Shown here piece by piece: positions 36,063 to 48,200 of a stretch of DNA of 64,000 nucleotides; the stretch's first letter is position 1; the number at the start of each line of letters is the position of its first letter. The position numbers and the translations under genes are program-made. The stretch is taken from contig JANVCC010000018.1 in assembly GCA_025345505.1 (NCBI GenBank), positions 12,344,231 to 12,408,230 on the forward strand. Direction: 5' to 3'. This stretch comes from Todiramphus chloris collaris. Lineage: Eukaryota; Chordata; Aves; Coraciiformes; Alcedinidae. The notes under the pieces are model-generated. The model made no database searches. It worked only from the letters and a program-made list of their open reading frames with translations, and was not told the DNA's origin.

Positions 36063-36929
36063 ATGAAGAACTGCTGTTCTTATTTGACATATGGAGAATC
36101 TGGACACGGAGGAATGACAGAAATATCCATTGGTTTTGGATGCCAGTTTTGAATACCTAGGTCTGATTTATGTCAACATATGTTGCATTACATAGCACTC
36201 TAAATATAACACTTCTATAATTTCAATTGCAGATGAAAACATTCAAACCAAAGTCACAGCCTTTAATTAAAACACAGGAAACGAGGACATACAATTAATG
36301 ATCACTAGTGAAATGTTTGAGTAGAGTGATTTTCAGATTACTTAGCCAGAACTCAATTCCCCAAAGCAACGGTGTGGAATAATGACTAGAGGTGACTTAA
36401 AAATTAAAATCATACTAAAGGTGCAGCATTGTTCACACATTAAGGAAAGGTATAACAGCAGAGAAACTTTCAGGGCAGAGTGCAACTGGTATGCAAGGAA
36501 TCCATTTCACAACAGTTCCCTAAGCAACACTGCCTGCAAGCAGCACAGGGGATGGATTGAAGTGAAGATTCCATGGCCAGGCCCTGTGAGATCACAGCAG
36601 AGATGGGAACTTAATGATACTACAGAACTGATAAGCTGCCTGCTAGCAACCCTATGCCAACAGTCTGACAGTTTTTGACAAAGTACTGTCCTTGTGTGAA
36701 CTTAGCTCATTATAATGCAATTATAATACCAAAACACACCTCTTTACAAAGGCTACCTGCCTCCAAAGTACAACCACCCCTCACTGAGCTTGCAATGTGA
36801 ATTTTCTTCTTCTATATATTTAAAAGCAAAGTGAGAGAAATTTACATCAATCGTAATAAAGGTATTTATGACTAGAGTCACTCAAGCTCCACCTTCAAGG
36901 TAAAAATTATTATAAAAATGGTTTAATTA
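36063..36929. other. Non-coding sequence
   Basis: No gene or repeat recognised. A 98-codon plus frame at 36382-36678 lacks any familiar motif. Confidence 0.5.
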
Positions 36930-37460
36930 TGGAGGGATGTTGGGGAAGACATCATTGTGGACCATCTCTGACTCCCTGGATCAGTCAATGGGCTGAACCT
37001 CTCTTCCCCCCTCTTAGGGATACCTTTGAGTAAGATCCGGACTCTTAAACTTAGAAATCTTGAGCTGCTCTTTGATTTAGCATGTTTGGTATACCATCTA
37101 TATATATACTTTGCAGACAGTGTATTTTTCACCAGCAATCTAAAAGAACTTGTATTTCTGTTGGTCTCAATAAACTGCACTTTTCATGCAGCTAGTCTCA
37201 GAAGTTCTCTCATTGGGTGCTGTCAGCTCCTTACTGTCTGCATGGTACCGTGGAGTGTGACTAGGCAGGAAGTTCAGGGGGCTATTAGTGAATCCAGAGA
37301 CATGTTAGTTCAGATGGACTGAACGTAGCTGGAATAATAGTGCCAAATCGGATACCACTCAGAATCTAAACCTAGCCACCCCCAGCCCCTCTGATATGTG
37401 AGGACCAGCTGGAATGCAAGGGGGTTTATTTTCTGCCAAATTACTTTACCCTTTCACGCG
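36930..37460 (+). other. Unclassified GC-richer block, possible degraded LTR
   Basis: This stretch stands out from its AT-rich flanks. It has GACTCCCTGGATCAGTCAATGG at about 36970, a TATATATATA patch near 37100, CAATAAACTGCACTTTTCATGC at about 37169 (a poly(A)-signal-like AATAAA) and a C-rich segment at 37377-37390. The order TATA then AATAAA is LTR-like. I see no clear TG...CA ends and no target-site duplication, so the call is weak. Confidence 0.3.
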
Positions 37461-39304
37461 ACAAATGGTTATCTTTCTTTTTCTTAAAACAATTACTTTC
37501 TCAAAGTACTACACCTTTCCAACTTCTGTAGTAAATGGTGCAGACCTGTATAAGTAAGGTTCCCTTTCTGCAAAATTCACCTGTATTCTAGTTCTGTCCT
37601 TGTGCAACTGCTGGAATTCTGTTCTAAAAATATAATTGTGTATACAAAAAATCAGTGAAATTAATAAAAATATCAGCATTTGGCAAAAGTAGTATGGAAA
37701 ATTTCCAGGTGAGTTGTTCACATTGAAAAAAAAAATTGCTAGATTATGATGGTCTCTCAATTATCCCCTAGACTCCAATTATATCTCATCTTCCTTGAAA
37801 TCTGATGTGTAAAAATTTTATGAAGTATTCCAATCGAAGCATAACAAGAGCTGACTAGAGTAGAAGGATTACTCAATCTGTTCTCTAGGTTTTAGTCTTC
37901 CTGTGTGCAGGTATGTCTTTCTTTCTTATAACTATATGACCTTGTCTCATTCTCACCTTAGGAACCCAGGGACTCCCATACCTTGTAACACACACCCTTA
38001 CTACTAGTTTTGTGTTCTATGTTTGTGCCCATAAGTTATATTTTGCATTTGTCTACCTGGATAGCACCCTATTTCTATCTCAGTGTGTCTTCAATTTGTC
38101 AAGATGAGGCTAAAACTTAATTCTGTCTTCAAACATACCTCTAAGCTTGGCATGTGGATTAAATTTTCTCTAATTAATCATACAATTTAAAAATTAAAAT
38201 ATTGAATAGTTCCATGTCCTGGGCCTAGGACAGATCCCTTAAGAACTGTATTCAACAAGTCTTTCCATTTTGATAGCTAGTCACTAATAACTACACTCTA
38301 ATAATGTTTTTTCAATCATCCTTCTTTAAAAATATACGAGTGTTTCATCTCAACTGTATTTATTTTGTCAAGTTGCTTCCGAGAAGGACATCTGAAACAC
38401 TGCCAAGAAATCATAGAGCAGTCAGGATAAATGATGTACACTCTTTCTTTCCCAATCTCGTAAGACTATCTACCATGTTGCAGAAGTAACTTAGACTGAT
38501 TTGCAAGAAGTTCTTGAAAGTTTATGTAGGCTATAATTCATCTCCATGCTAACTTCCTATGCATTTTCTTTTTGAATGTTAATCTTTTTCTGTACCTTCT
38601 GTCTTTCCTCTACAATAGAAACTTAGTATCTGTACGGTTAGTACTTGTGTCCTTTATATCAATCTTCTGCTTTCTCTTTTTTTTTCCTTTTGACTGACTT
38701 TCAAGATTCTTTTTTAAAACTGCCTTTCTAAAATGTATTTTAGCTATTTTGTCTGTATTTCCCTCTCATTCTTAATGCTTTCCCTTTGTTTCGTGATATT
38801 TTTCATACAAATTCTGTTCTCTTTGACATTGTTGACCAATTCCTCCCGCTGGAAATAGAAATTTCCTCATATCTAATTATTTCTTTATCACCTGAATAAA
38901 AAAATTACCTGGAAGAAATTACTTATTTGCAAGAACACTATTAGAAGGAGAGAATTCCTCATAACTCCTTTCTATTTCTGTTCTTGCTTCCTCAGTAACT
39001 CTGAGTTTTCTCTGTTTAAAATGTTAAGTATTCTAACTTTTGTACTGGAATAAAGTTTGGACCGAGAATACATGTTAAAGGACTTAGGATTTCTTAGGAT
39101 AATGAACTGAAGGAGAATGTTGAGGTAAAGCCAGCTAAAGCTCTGTCTAATTTGGGTCTCATCACAAGTTTTATATTTCTCCATAATATGGCCTGAGAGA
39201 AATTATAAAAACCCTTTGATATATAAGACAACATTTCTTTATCTTCTTCCCTACAGGCGGATAATATATTCAGTGTGTTCACTACAGAGATGGAAGAATA
39301 TCTA

Positions 39305-39356
39305 GGTTAATAGAAAAGCATATGGAGAAAGGTTAATACAAAAGCATATGGAGAGA
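39305..39356 (+). repeat. 26-bp tandem duplication
   Basis: Two head-to-tail units of 26 bases starting GGTTAATA and containing AAAAGCATATGGAGA. They differ at two positions. Confidence 0.9.
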
Positions 39357-42195
39357 AGATACATTTTACAAGTACAAAGTTAGCATCACACCAAGCAGAG
39401 ATATGACTAAAACAGAGCTACTTTAATAGCTGTCTCATTCCTGGAACATATCTGATTTCAAAAATCAGAAGGGATTTGGCTTCATTAAAAAGCCAGAACT
39501 CTTTCCTGCCATTTTCATTACGTGTGGTTCTAAAAGGCAGTAAGAAATTCCTGACTGATCTCCATTCCCACTGATTTCTCTGGAGGAACTTTGCAGGAAA
39601 AGACAATAAATAGCAAACCACAGACTTAATTTCACGTAATCAGTCATCCTTTGTCTTGTTCTGCTGATGTTTGCTTTGCAGATGTTTGTCAGACTATAAA
39701 ATCTTTAGAAAGGAGAATTTGACTTACTGCTCTTGCAGGTTTGGAGAATAGACAACTTGTATATATTTGTGACTATTATTTATTACTATAAAATATATTT
39801 GGAATCATAATTCCATGGAACTCATTTAACCTTACAAATCGCTAAAGGAAATATGTCATTTTATCTGGAAAATGCTTCCTAAGATTAAATTTGAGGTACT
39901 CCTGAAGGTGCTGGATACTTGTCTCCATGTAAAAATTTTAAGCTGGATCTCCCACAGCCTAAGAGGAGCTCTAATGACTGAGCTATAATTGTAGAATTCT
40001 TGAGAGAAGGGCTGTTTTCAAAAATATTCCAACATAATCTTTTTCTGAGGAAAAGAGTTTGGACAGTTGAAGTACCATTTATTATGTTAGAATTCATGAT
40101 ATTTTTCTCAAAACTCACTGATCTAATAATAATAAATTGCAGAACAGTACTTCTCATGGCTGCCCTACCTAGTTCTGCTAATGATGCCTAAGTTATGTTG
40201 GGAGCACAAACTAAACATATTGGGAATACATTAAAGTAGCTGCAAGTAAAATACTGGAAGGAATATTTTGCCAGAGATTGAAGGAGTATATATAATGGTG
40301 GCAGAAATATCAATATGAAGTATCATTGAAGAAAATGTAAAATAAGAAGTAAAGAACAATGGAAAAAGGGAATTGATTTAGGCACCTAAATAAAAAAATG
40401 GTATGCTTAAACCTCTGAGTTTCAGCTGCTAACTTCTTAAACCTCAGTTACTGTTAAATCAGCTAAAAAGTAGAAAGACAGGTAGCCTAAGTACCAGGAT
40501 AAAGAAAAATATTATTCATGCTGACAGTGATTAATTATGTCTATGACCAGAATACTCAAGGGAAAGTTAGGTAGTATTTACAAAGTACATTGTTTACATG
40601 ATGGTTAGGGTTGTGGAGAGATGACAAAAGCAAAGTTTAAATCTAGGTATTCCCAAGGCTGTGTGAGTGTTCTGACCACTTAATAACTGTATTACACGCA
40701 CAAAAGGAGGATGGTTTTTAAAATGCTCCTCAGATCTTATTTGAAGCTATTAAGTCATCAGAGTGATTTAAATGCCTAATTTTCTCCCTGGATTTGGGAT
40801 TTATTTACAATAAGGTCAGTTAGACTGAGTGGGCATAGAAAATCCACATAAATTACTTTCAGGAACAGAAAAGCTGTGGGTTGGAAGGCAGTCACAGAGG
40901 TGTTGAGGCAGAAGCGGTGCTTCTGCCCTCCCCATTGTATGACCCACAATTCATACACTGCACGCAACAGAGTTAAATGTCTCCTGGTTGTGGTATATGA
41001 ATTTATTTCTAAAAAAGCCGATGGAGGTGACTTTAAAAGGGAAGCATTTGATGAAGGAGCAGTGACTTCTGCAAGCCTGTGTGGTTTACAGTGCAGGGTT
41101 TGGAAAGCCATAAAAGAAATAGTGCTACTCTAATGGAAAATGATAAACGAATTTCAGTTAGAGAAAATTCTGGCTACTTCCCAGAAGTCATGCTAGAGAG
41201 ATTTTAAACCAAAGAATGGTGGAAAAGGTAAATGTAAAAAAAAAAATAACGTGTACTCTGACCTCTAAACTTGCATTTTACAGCCCTACCATTCCCCAGT
41301 GAATCTCTATGTATTAATATTTTCTCCTTAGATTTCTTCCTACTTTCCATGTCTATAAAGTAGTTACTCATATGTTACACTCCTAAAGGATATTAAAATC
41401 AGGGTTTTATTTGTGGAGCATAGTATAATTATCATTACTAATGGAGCTACAGCTTTAAGTAAGGAATGTTTACTCAGACACATCAAGTATTCACTATGAA
41501 AGCAATTAAGGAGTTTGATGTTCACAGTTAAGTATTAATATTAATGTCTGAGAAACTGCATCCAAATCATTTAGAGGTGGTTATGAAGGCCTTTGGGAGT
41601 GAGACAGGCATAGAAAGCAATGACATGATTATAGCTGCATGGGAAAATAATGGAAACAGCTACCCTCTAAGCATCCTCAATAGGGAAGGAGGATCCTCAA
41701 AACCTGAAAGAGTGTGACTCTAAATGGCAGCTTTTAAGTTTGATATGCCAGCTATAAAACATTTTACATTAGTAAGTGTCCAGAGTCTTTGCACTGAAAT
41801 GTATTTTTATCACTTGTCTCAAAATCCCTTTATGAATAGTACAATTAACAGCACACATGAAACAAAATTGTACAACAATAATTTGCAGACAATTATGATC
41901 TCAGAACTGGAACTGTAATTCTCGTCTGCTGTTCCTGACACTGACCCACTGCCAGACCTACGGTGAGCCACTTAACTATTGGCTTGATTTTCTCATCTCT
42001 AAAATTGATGGGAGAACTCTAATGTGTCTTAAGGTGTATTTGGAGGGTTAATCAATAACACCTGTAAAGTTCTCTGAATGTTGTATCATTAAGATATAAA
42101 CTTACTTTGCTGAAAATGTGTTTGGACTGACTAGTAATCTACAGACACTCCATTTAGTATGCACTTTAAGAGGATAAAAGATGAACCAAAGATAA

Positions 42196-42217
42196 TATAT
42201 ACATATATATATATATG
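42196..42217. repeat. (AT)n microsatellite
   Basis: Alternating AT with one C interruption. Confidence 0.85.
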
Positions 42218-44121
42218 AAAAAATAAATATTGTGATCTCTGAAGGATGATAAGAAATCAGCTTTGTTACAAGGGTCTGTGATGGTCCTCCTTTTTCCACC
42301 GCTTCAGGAGATTGGCTTTCAGATCGCTGTTTCTTTATTTCTAGATGACTCCACAGGAGTGGTTTTGCCTTGAGAATGCAGTAAATCCTTTCAGGGCATC
42401 TTTTTCTATTCTGATTACCTTACTGGAACAGATTTTCATTTTGACATTCAGCATGTATTTTATGCCTTTCTTTACTGTATGCATGTTGTTATGACTGTAT
42501 ATGCATAAAAGTACAAATGCATTGCTGAGGAATGTATGTTAGCCAGTGGTTGTGGGGGAACAGTGTAATAAGGAGAAAGATGACATTCCCATAGCAACAG
42601 TGGCAAAGTTCTTTATGCTGATGTTGAGTAGAAAATTACCAATGATTTAAAGGACAGCAGAAATAAGCTGTATGGGATTCCAAAATAATTTCTTACCTTG
42701 CCAGAAACAAGTCAATTTAAGGTCAATGTCAAACCCCAGTGGCTGAATAACATTAATATAGAGCTGAAGACATTTACTACTTACATCTCTTAGAGTTTAT
42801 TGCCCTACGAATTAAAAACCGCAATGTACAAGTATTTCAGAATAATAATACCTGTCTCTTGTCACTCCACAAATATGTTTTTTCAAAAAACCAAAATGCA
42901 CATCTTTCTGAACAGTCTTAATATCAAGCCTGAGATGGTCCCTTTTTGTCTGTCTTAAAGATACATTAATATAATTTGATAGTGTTTACTAAAAGCCAGA
43001 CTTATTCCCCAACAGGTTTTACATCTTGTGTAGTATCCATCTACTAAATTTTACAGCTAGAGATGTTTTTAGTTTTATAAGACCAATATTTCCATTGGTA
43101 TAGAAACAAATTTCTAGTTACTAATTGCAAAATAATGTTCCAGCTTGCCTTTTATGAAGATTTCCATAAAACCTAAGTCATTTCATTGTCATCTGTATTT
43201 TTACTTCTGATTAAAATTGCAGACAGAGCAGTAATATTACTGGAGAATCTACAAGTGGCAGAAGAGCCTGCTAAAATCCAGTTTTAGCGTATATATCAAA
43301 ACCTTAGCTGATTATAATTTTCAAAAGAGTTCTTTTATGCAGCGCACCAGTGCTAATTACATCAGGTTGTATCACAACAAGAGCAAAACAGCTATTTAGA
43401 AGTTTGTTCATGAAACTACTGTCCAACAAGGAAAATAATTTTATCCCTAGTTAACAGCAGCCTCACAAACAATTTGTTTTAAAATCGTGTTGGAAAGAGT
43501 TGCTAACAGTTGGCAACTCATAAAAATCTGTCTTTTGATGATGATGCGCAGCCATTTATTTTCACAACCTTTTGCCAGCTACTCCTCATCTGATTGGTTA
43601 GTTTCTATTCTAGAAAGGAGATTCAAGGTAAAGCATTTTGTAATTAAAAAATTTAAGGCTATGGGTTAGAGTGCTTCAGGGAGTATCACTTCATCATGAA
43701 AATACTAAATTACAGGGACATATCTATCAGTCTGGATAGTTAAAAATCACCCACAGGCCAGTGTTTTATTGTCAATGCATTTGGTGTTGATTCTAACTAT
43801 CCTGTTCCTGGTGTAAAAGAAAAAATGAAAAAAACATTTCCTTCTTTAGAGTTGGTTGTTACTGTCAAAATGATGCCCAAATGGGCATAAATTAGGACGT
43901 TGATCTGAAGACCAGTAGGCCTAAAGATAAGACATCTATATTGGTTCTTTGATGATAGTGAATACCATAATAGGTCCTATGATAATCCATTCATTACTGC
44001 TCAGGTCCTGTGCCACAGTCATAAAAAATTCTTCGTATGAGTGTAATATTTATGGACATATGTGTGAGATGCTTCTGTGCAACTGACACACCTCATTCAA
44101 TTAATTTCACATGGTTGGCTG

Positions 44122-44139
44122 TATATATATATATATATT
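44122..44139. repeat. (TA)n microsatellite
   Basis: Nine TA units. Confidence 0.9.
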
Positions 44140-44516
44140 ACTTTATGGCCTTTCCTTGTTCTTGAAGACCTCAAGTTTCCTTCTTGTTATCCTTGACATT
44201 TTGTTTGTAAATAAATGCCCTGCCTTCTTCTCAATGTGATCTCATCCCCCTCCTTACATTTCCTCAGCCATTCCTTTACGTGTGCCTTAAGAAATTGTTT
44301 GAATCAGACCAAAACACAATTTATTTTGTTGGATATTGTACCATTTTTAGCAAAAATAATTACTCATATATGTAGTACAATAGCAAACACTTTTACTGTT
44401 CTGCACACTACTACCAGAAAGATTACAACCTCTCAAGCTTTTCAACAACCCATAAAATCCAAACCTACTGTTAGCTACCACTTTAATGTGTTATAACAGT
44501 GTTGGTGCAGTTTACA

Positions 44517-44574
44517 TCAATATAATACTTGTTTTAAGTCAATATAATACTTGTTTTAAGTCAATATAATATTT
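44517..44574 (+). repeat. 22-bp tandem repeat, 2.6 units
   Basis: The unit starts TCAATATAATACTTG and ends TTTTAAG. It is present at 44517-44538 and 44539-44560 without change, then partially from 44561. Confidence 0.9.
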
Positions 44575-45114
44575 ATTAGTTTCTGTAAAATTCTCTACGT
44601 GATTGGACTGAAAACTGATACGGTATATAAATGTTAATTTATCAATAGGGTAACTTCCTGGAATGTGAGATTAATTGAAGGATTAGTTTCAAAGTACTCT
44701 AATGACTGAGTTTACATATTACATGTGAAGTGGGGCAAAAACTGTTCTTCCTTTTACAGTGCAGTGCTCTCATAGACAATTCTGCATTTTATCTAAGACA
44801 TCATCAACATGTAGAAAGATAATGATGACAGTGCTTTCTAGAGTTCAGACATTCTAAGTGTCTTATTAGGGCTGCATGTCTAAATCAAGCAAGAACAGTT
44901 TTGTAATTTCATTTTTCTCCACCCGCACCTTCTGGTGCTACCAGTTGTGTAATAGCCCACCTTTAACATACAAGGTATAGGTCAACCTTTTCCTGACTTC
45001 TGACTATTTTAGATCTATAAAGTGGGAGTGAAAATCCTTCAATTGAAGGATTCACAAATGATTCAAACTGGAGAAGATTGCTTACACATTTTGCTTCTAG
45101 AGTCATGTATCATG

Positions 45115-45250
45115 TGTTTAAACATTGCTTAGATGTGGTGTTGGAGGATATGGCCTAGGGGTGAACTTGTAGAGTAGGGCTAATGGTTGGACATGATGAT
45201 CCCAAAGGTCTTTTCCAACCTGAATAATTCTGTGATTATGTGATTCTGTA
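45115..45250 (+). mobile_element. CR1 LINE tail fragment, plus strand
   Basis: It reads GTTTAAACATTGCTTAGATG, then GGTTGGACATGATGATCCC, CTTTTCCAACCTGAATAATT and an ATTCTGTGATT tail. Only the extreme 3' end is present (about 135 bases). The tail is of the ACCATAATGATT/AATTATTCTGTG type seen in the copies at 550-956 and 32860-36062. Confidence 0.85.
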
Positions 45251-48200
45251 TGAAGAAAGGGGACACTGTGTTATTATATTAAAAACAGACAGTGGTACTG
45301 TCGTTGGAAGTGTCTCTGACTGTCACTTTTTATATGCTAAAATTCATAATGTTGAAGCCAGATATCTCAGTTAAATAATTCAGATACATGAGATGAATTG
45401 TCCTCTCGAGAGGTACCTTCATAGTCACTATAAAAAGAGGTTAGGGTGACTGTCTTCAAATCTGGTAGCTAAATTCTAAGTATCTAAAGCTTGATGTCTT
45501 TGGCTTTTTGCCTTCTGTTTTAAGACATGATGGATTATGTGAGTAAACCCGGCCACAGAGAAGAAAACAGAGGAGATAGATGGCTAACAATATGTTCAGG
45601 TGCACCTAGCAGGAATGCTGTGCCAGCTCACGGTCTGTACTGACAACCCTCAGCTCTGCAAATTCCCAGGTGTGAGTACCAAATGCAATGCCTGCAAAGC
45701 CAGCAGTCCTCCGATCTGACCTCCTGCTTGTCCTAAAGATTCATGTGTGTCTGGAGGCCCCTGATAGCTGTATGCAAGTGCAAAGCATATTGTCAGATCT
45801 GAAGAGAAGAGGAAAAAAGGCAGAACTACATAGAGAAAATTAAAAACCCTCAAACATGAACTGAAAAGTTGAGGCTGATGACTATAAAGGTCCCCCGGGT
45901 TTGTAAATGGTAGCAAATGTTTGTGTGAGTGCATACAGTTTCCATAAGCTTAGTCCTTCTCAGTCTGTAAACAGAACAAGCCCCAGGCTTATTGGCTTGG
46001 ACAGATATTTGTTGCAGAACTGTCATTACAGTGTGTCTTTAATTCCCTGCACCTGAATCAATAGTTTCTTCAGTTACCATTGTTCATCATTTATCACTGC
46101 CCCACTCCTTCAAAAACATCACCTCCAGCAACAGAGATAAATGGCTTGAAAGCAAAAGGTTTCTGTGTACATTTTAACAATTGTAAAGTCTTTCAGTCTT
46201 TTTATTTGCATTCCATCTGTTACACTTAGGTTCATTTTGATCGAGAGTGTTACTGTAAATAATTATATTTTTTAATAAAAGAAAAACAGGGTAAAACTTG
46301 AATATGAGTGTTCAATATCCAGGTACCCCACTTCATGCCTTTGCTTGTACTAAAGATAACTGGATCAACACTTCCAGAAGTCGCATGCTTAGGTGCCCTC
46401 TAGAGAGATTATCTTATTTTGTGTATATATACATGTATGTAAAGACTGTATAAAATCTTTTTTCCCTTGGCTCTTATGGTAAGCAAGTAAGTATATACTG
46501 TACAACATGAATGGGAATGATTTGTAATTCAGGAAAACAACAAAAACCATAGCTTATATTAGCATTTTATTTTGCTAAGTGGCATGCAAAAACTATAAGA
46601 AAGTAGTTTCAGTGCCAAAGTTTATAAGTTAATTCACCACGTGCAAATCTACCATTCAGAGCTTATAAAAGGATTTGTAAGACAAAACAAAGCACAGGCC
46701 CTGTGTGTAAATAGAACTAAAATTCTGTTAAATGAATAAGCAACCCCCAGTAGACTCCTTTATCTTATTTCAGTTTATATTTGTCCCCCATGAACTCTGC
46801 AGCCTAGGTAGGACTTTCTCTTATTCACTAAGCTGACCACAGTCATGAAGAGGGAAACCTTCCTCACCAGAGATAAGTCCTGATTAGACTCTAGGAAAGG
46901 CTACACTGATAAACCATGCAAGGTTGTCCAGTAAACCAGCGTAATTATAAAATTTCATAAACTCCTAACTCAGTGACTTTCATTGATGGTACCTCAATCA
47001 CACATTTCTGTTAAAACACTGCTGGCCAAATCAAGATTGGATTTCATAGGTGAGGTCAATGTAGCTGACTAATCATGGTTGAGCCTGAGGTAATGCCAAT
47101 CTTAGCACAAGCACATGGCAGTAAACAGGAAGAACTGCTGGCTTGGCACTGACTTAATGTTCAGAAAATATTTCTCTGTCCTCACTGTAATTACTACTGA
47201 ATGCAACCAGCAATGCTCTCAGGCCCTTTTGCTGGTTCCCCAGGCCAGCTGATGAAGAACAGTTTTGGTGAAACAGTGTCCTCTGCCTTCTTATTCATGT
47301 GCAGGTCTGCAATCTTCCCTCTACCCAGCCACTTTTGTTTGTGCATCTTTCACCATGTTGAAAAAGTCTCTACAAGCAGTGTTCATGTAATCTGCTAGTG
47401 CATGGCAAGTTTTTTCTGGTAATAATAAATGGCAAGGAGTTTTGTCTTAGTGACCTAAGCATTAATATATTTCTCACTCCCACTGAGCCACCTAATGAGT
47501 CCCTGTTAGCTGACAGGCATCAGCCAGTTTCAGTAGAGTAGAGACACCATCCATTATTCCTTAGGACAATTCCTCATTGAACTTGTTTTTTTCCTCATTT
47601 GCTATTTCTTTTCTGTCCTAGTGTTTTACAACTTTTAACAAAAATATTTTGAATCCTTGAATTGATAACCATCAGTGTCTCAACATTCTTTCTATGTTTT
47701 TACTTTTCTTATATTGTGTAACTTTACCTTACATACTGCCTTACAGCTCAAGCAACTGATCTCTGTGTAAAATTGAGCCAATATTACACAGCTATGATTC
47801 ACAAAACTGAATCTTCAGTTACAAACAGCTGAACCTCAAGGCTGTGGATTACCAGCCTATTCAGAAAGCCTGTATGTAACAGTTTCTCTAGTATAGCCTT
47901 GACATTTTGAAGAGGGTGTCATGCAGAGGAATGCTTTGAAAGTGTACAGGTTCTACCAGAATTTCAGTTTGTGTGTGGAGAATCATTTTGTAGAGAAAGC
48001 AGCACTGAAAAATTCACTTGCGCGTCTTATGCTTGGAGCATGGTACAGAACTCGTAAGTGTCTCATAATAAGAGTCTTTGGGGCCCAAAATACAGAGAAG
48101 CATGTAAATCTGTGAGGAAACATTAGCTTCACAGGCTGCTAATCTGCCTTGAGTTTTTCTTAATCTTAAGAAAATCCTTTTCCTTGTTTTGCTTGGTTTT

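Larger units (their letters stand above)
37461..45114. other. Long AT-rich stretch with no recognised gene
   Basis: About 7.6 kb without a supported gene or transposon. It holds small repeats: a 26-bp tandem duplication (39305-39356), TA runs (42196-42217, 44122-44139) and a 22-bp tandem repeat (44517-44574). Open frames up to 111 codons (40776-41111, minus) have no recognised domain. Confidence 0.55.

Noticed and set aside
40776-41111. 111-codon minus-strand open frame
   Set aside because: No recognisable domain, overlaps an 85-codon frame on the other strand, no splice or promoter context. Probably chance.
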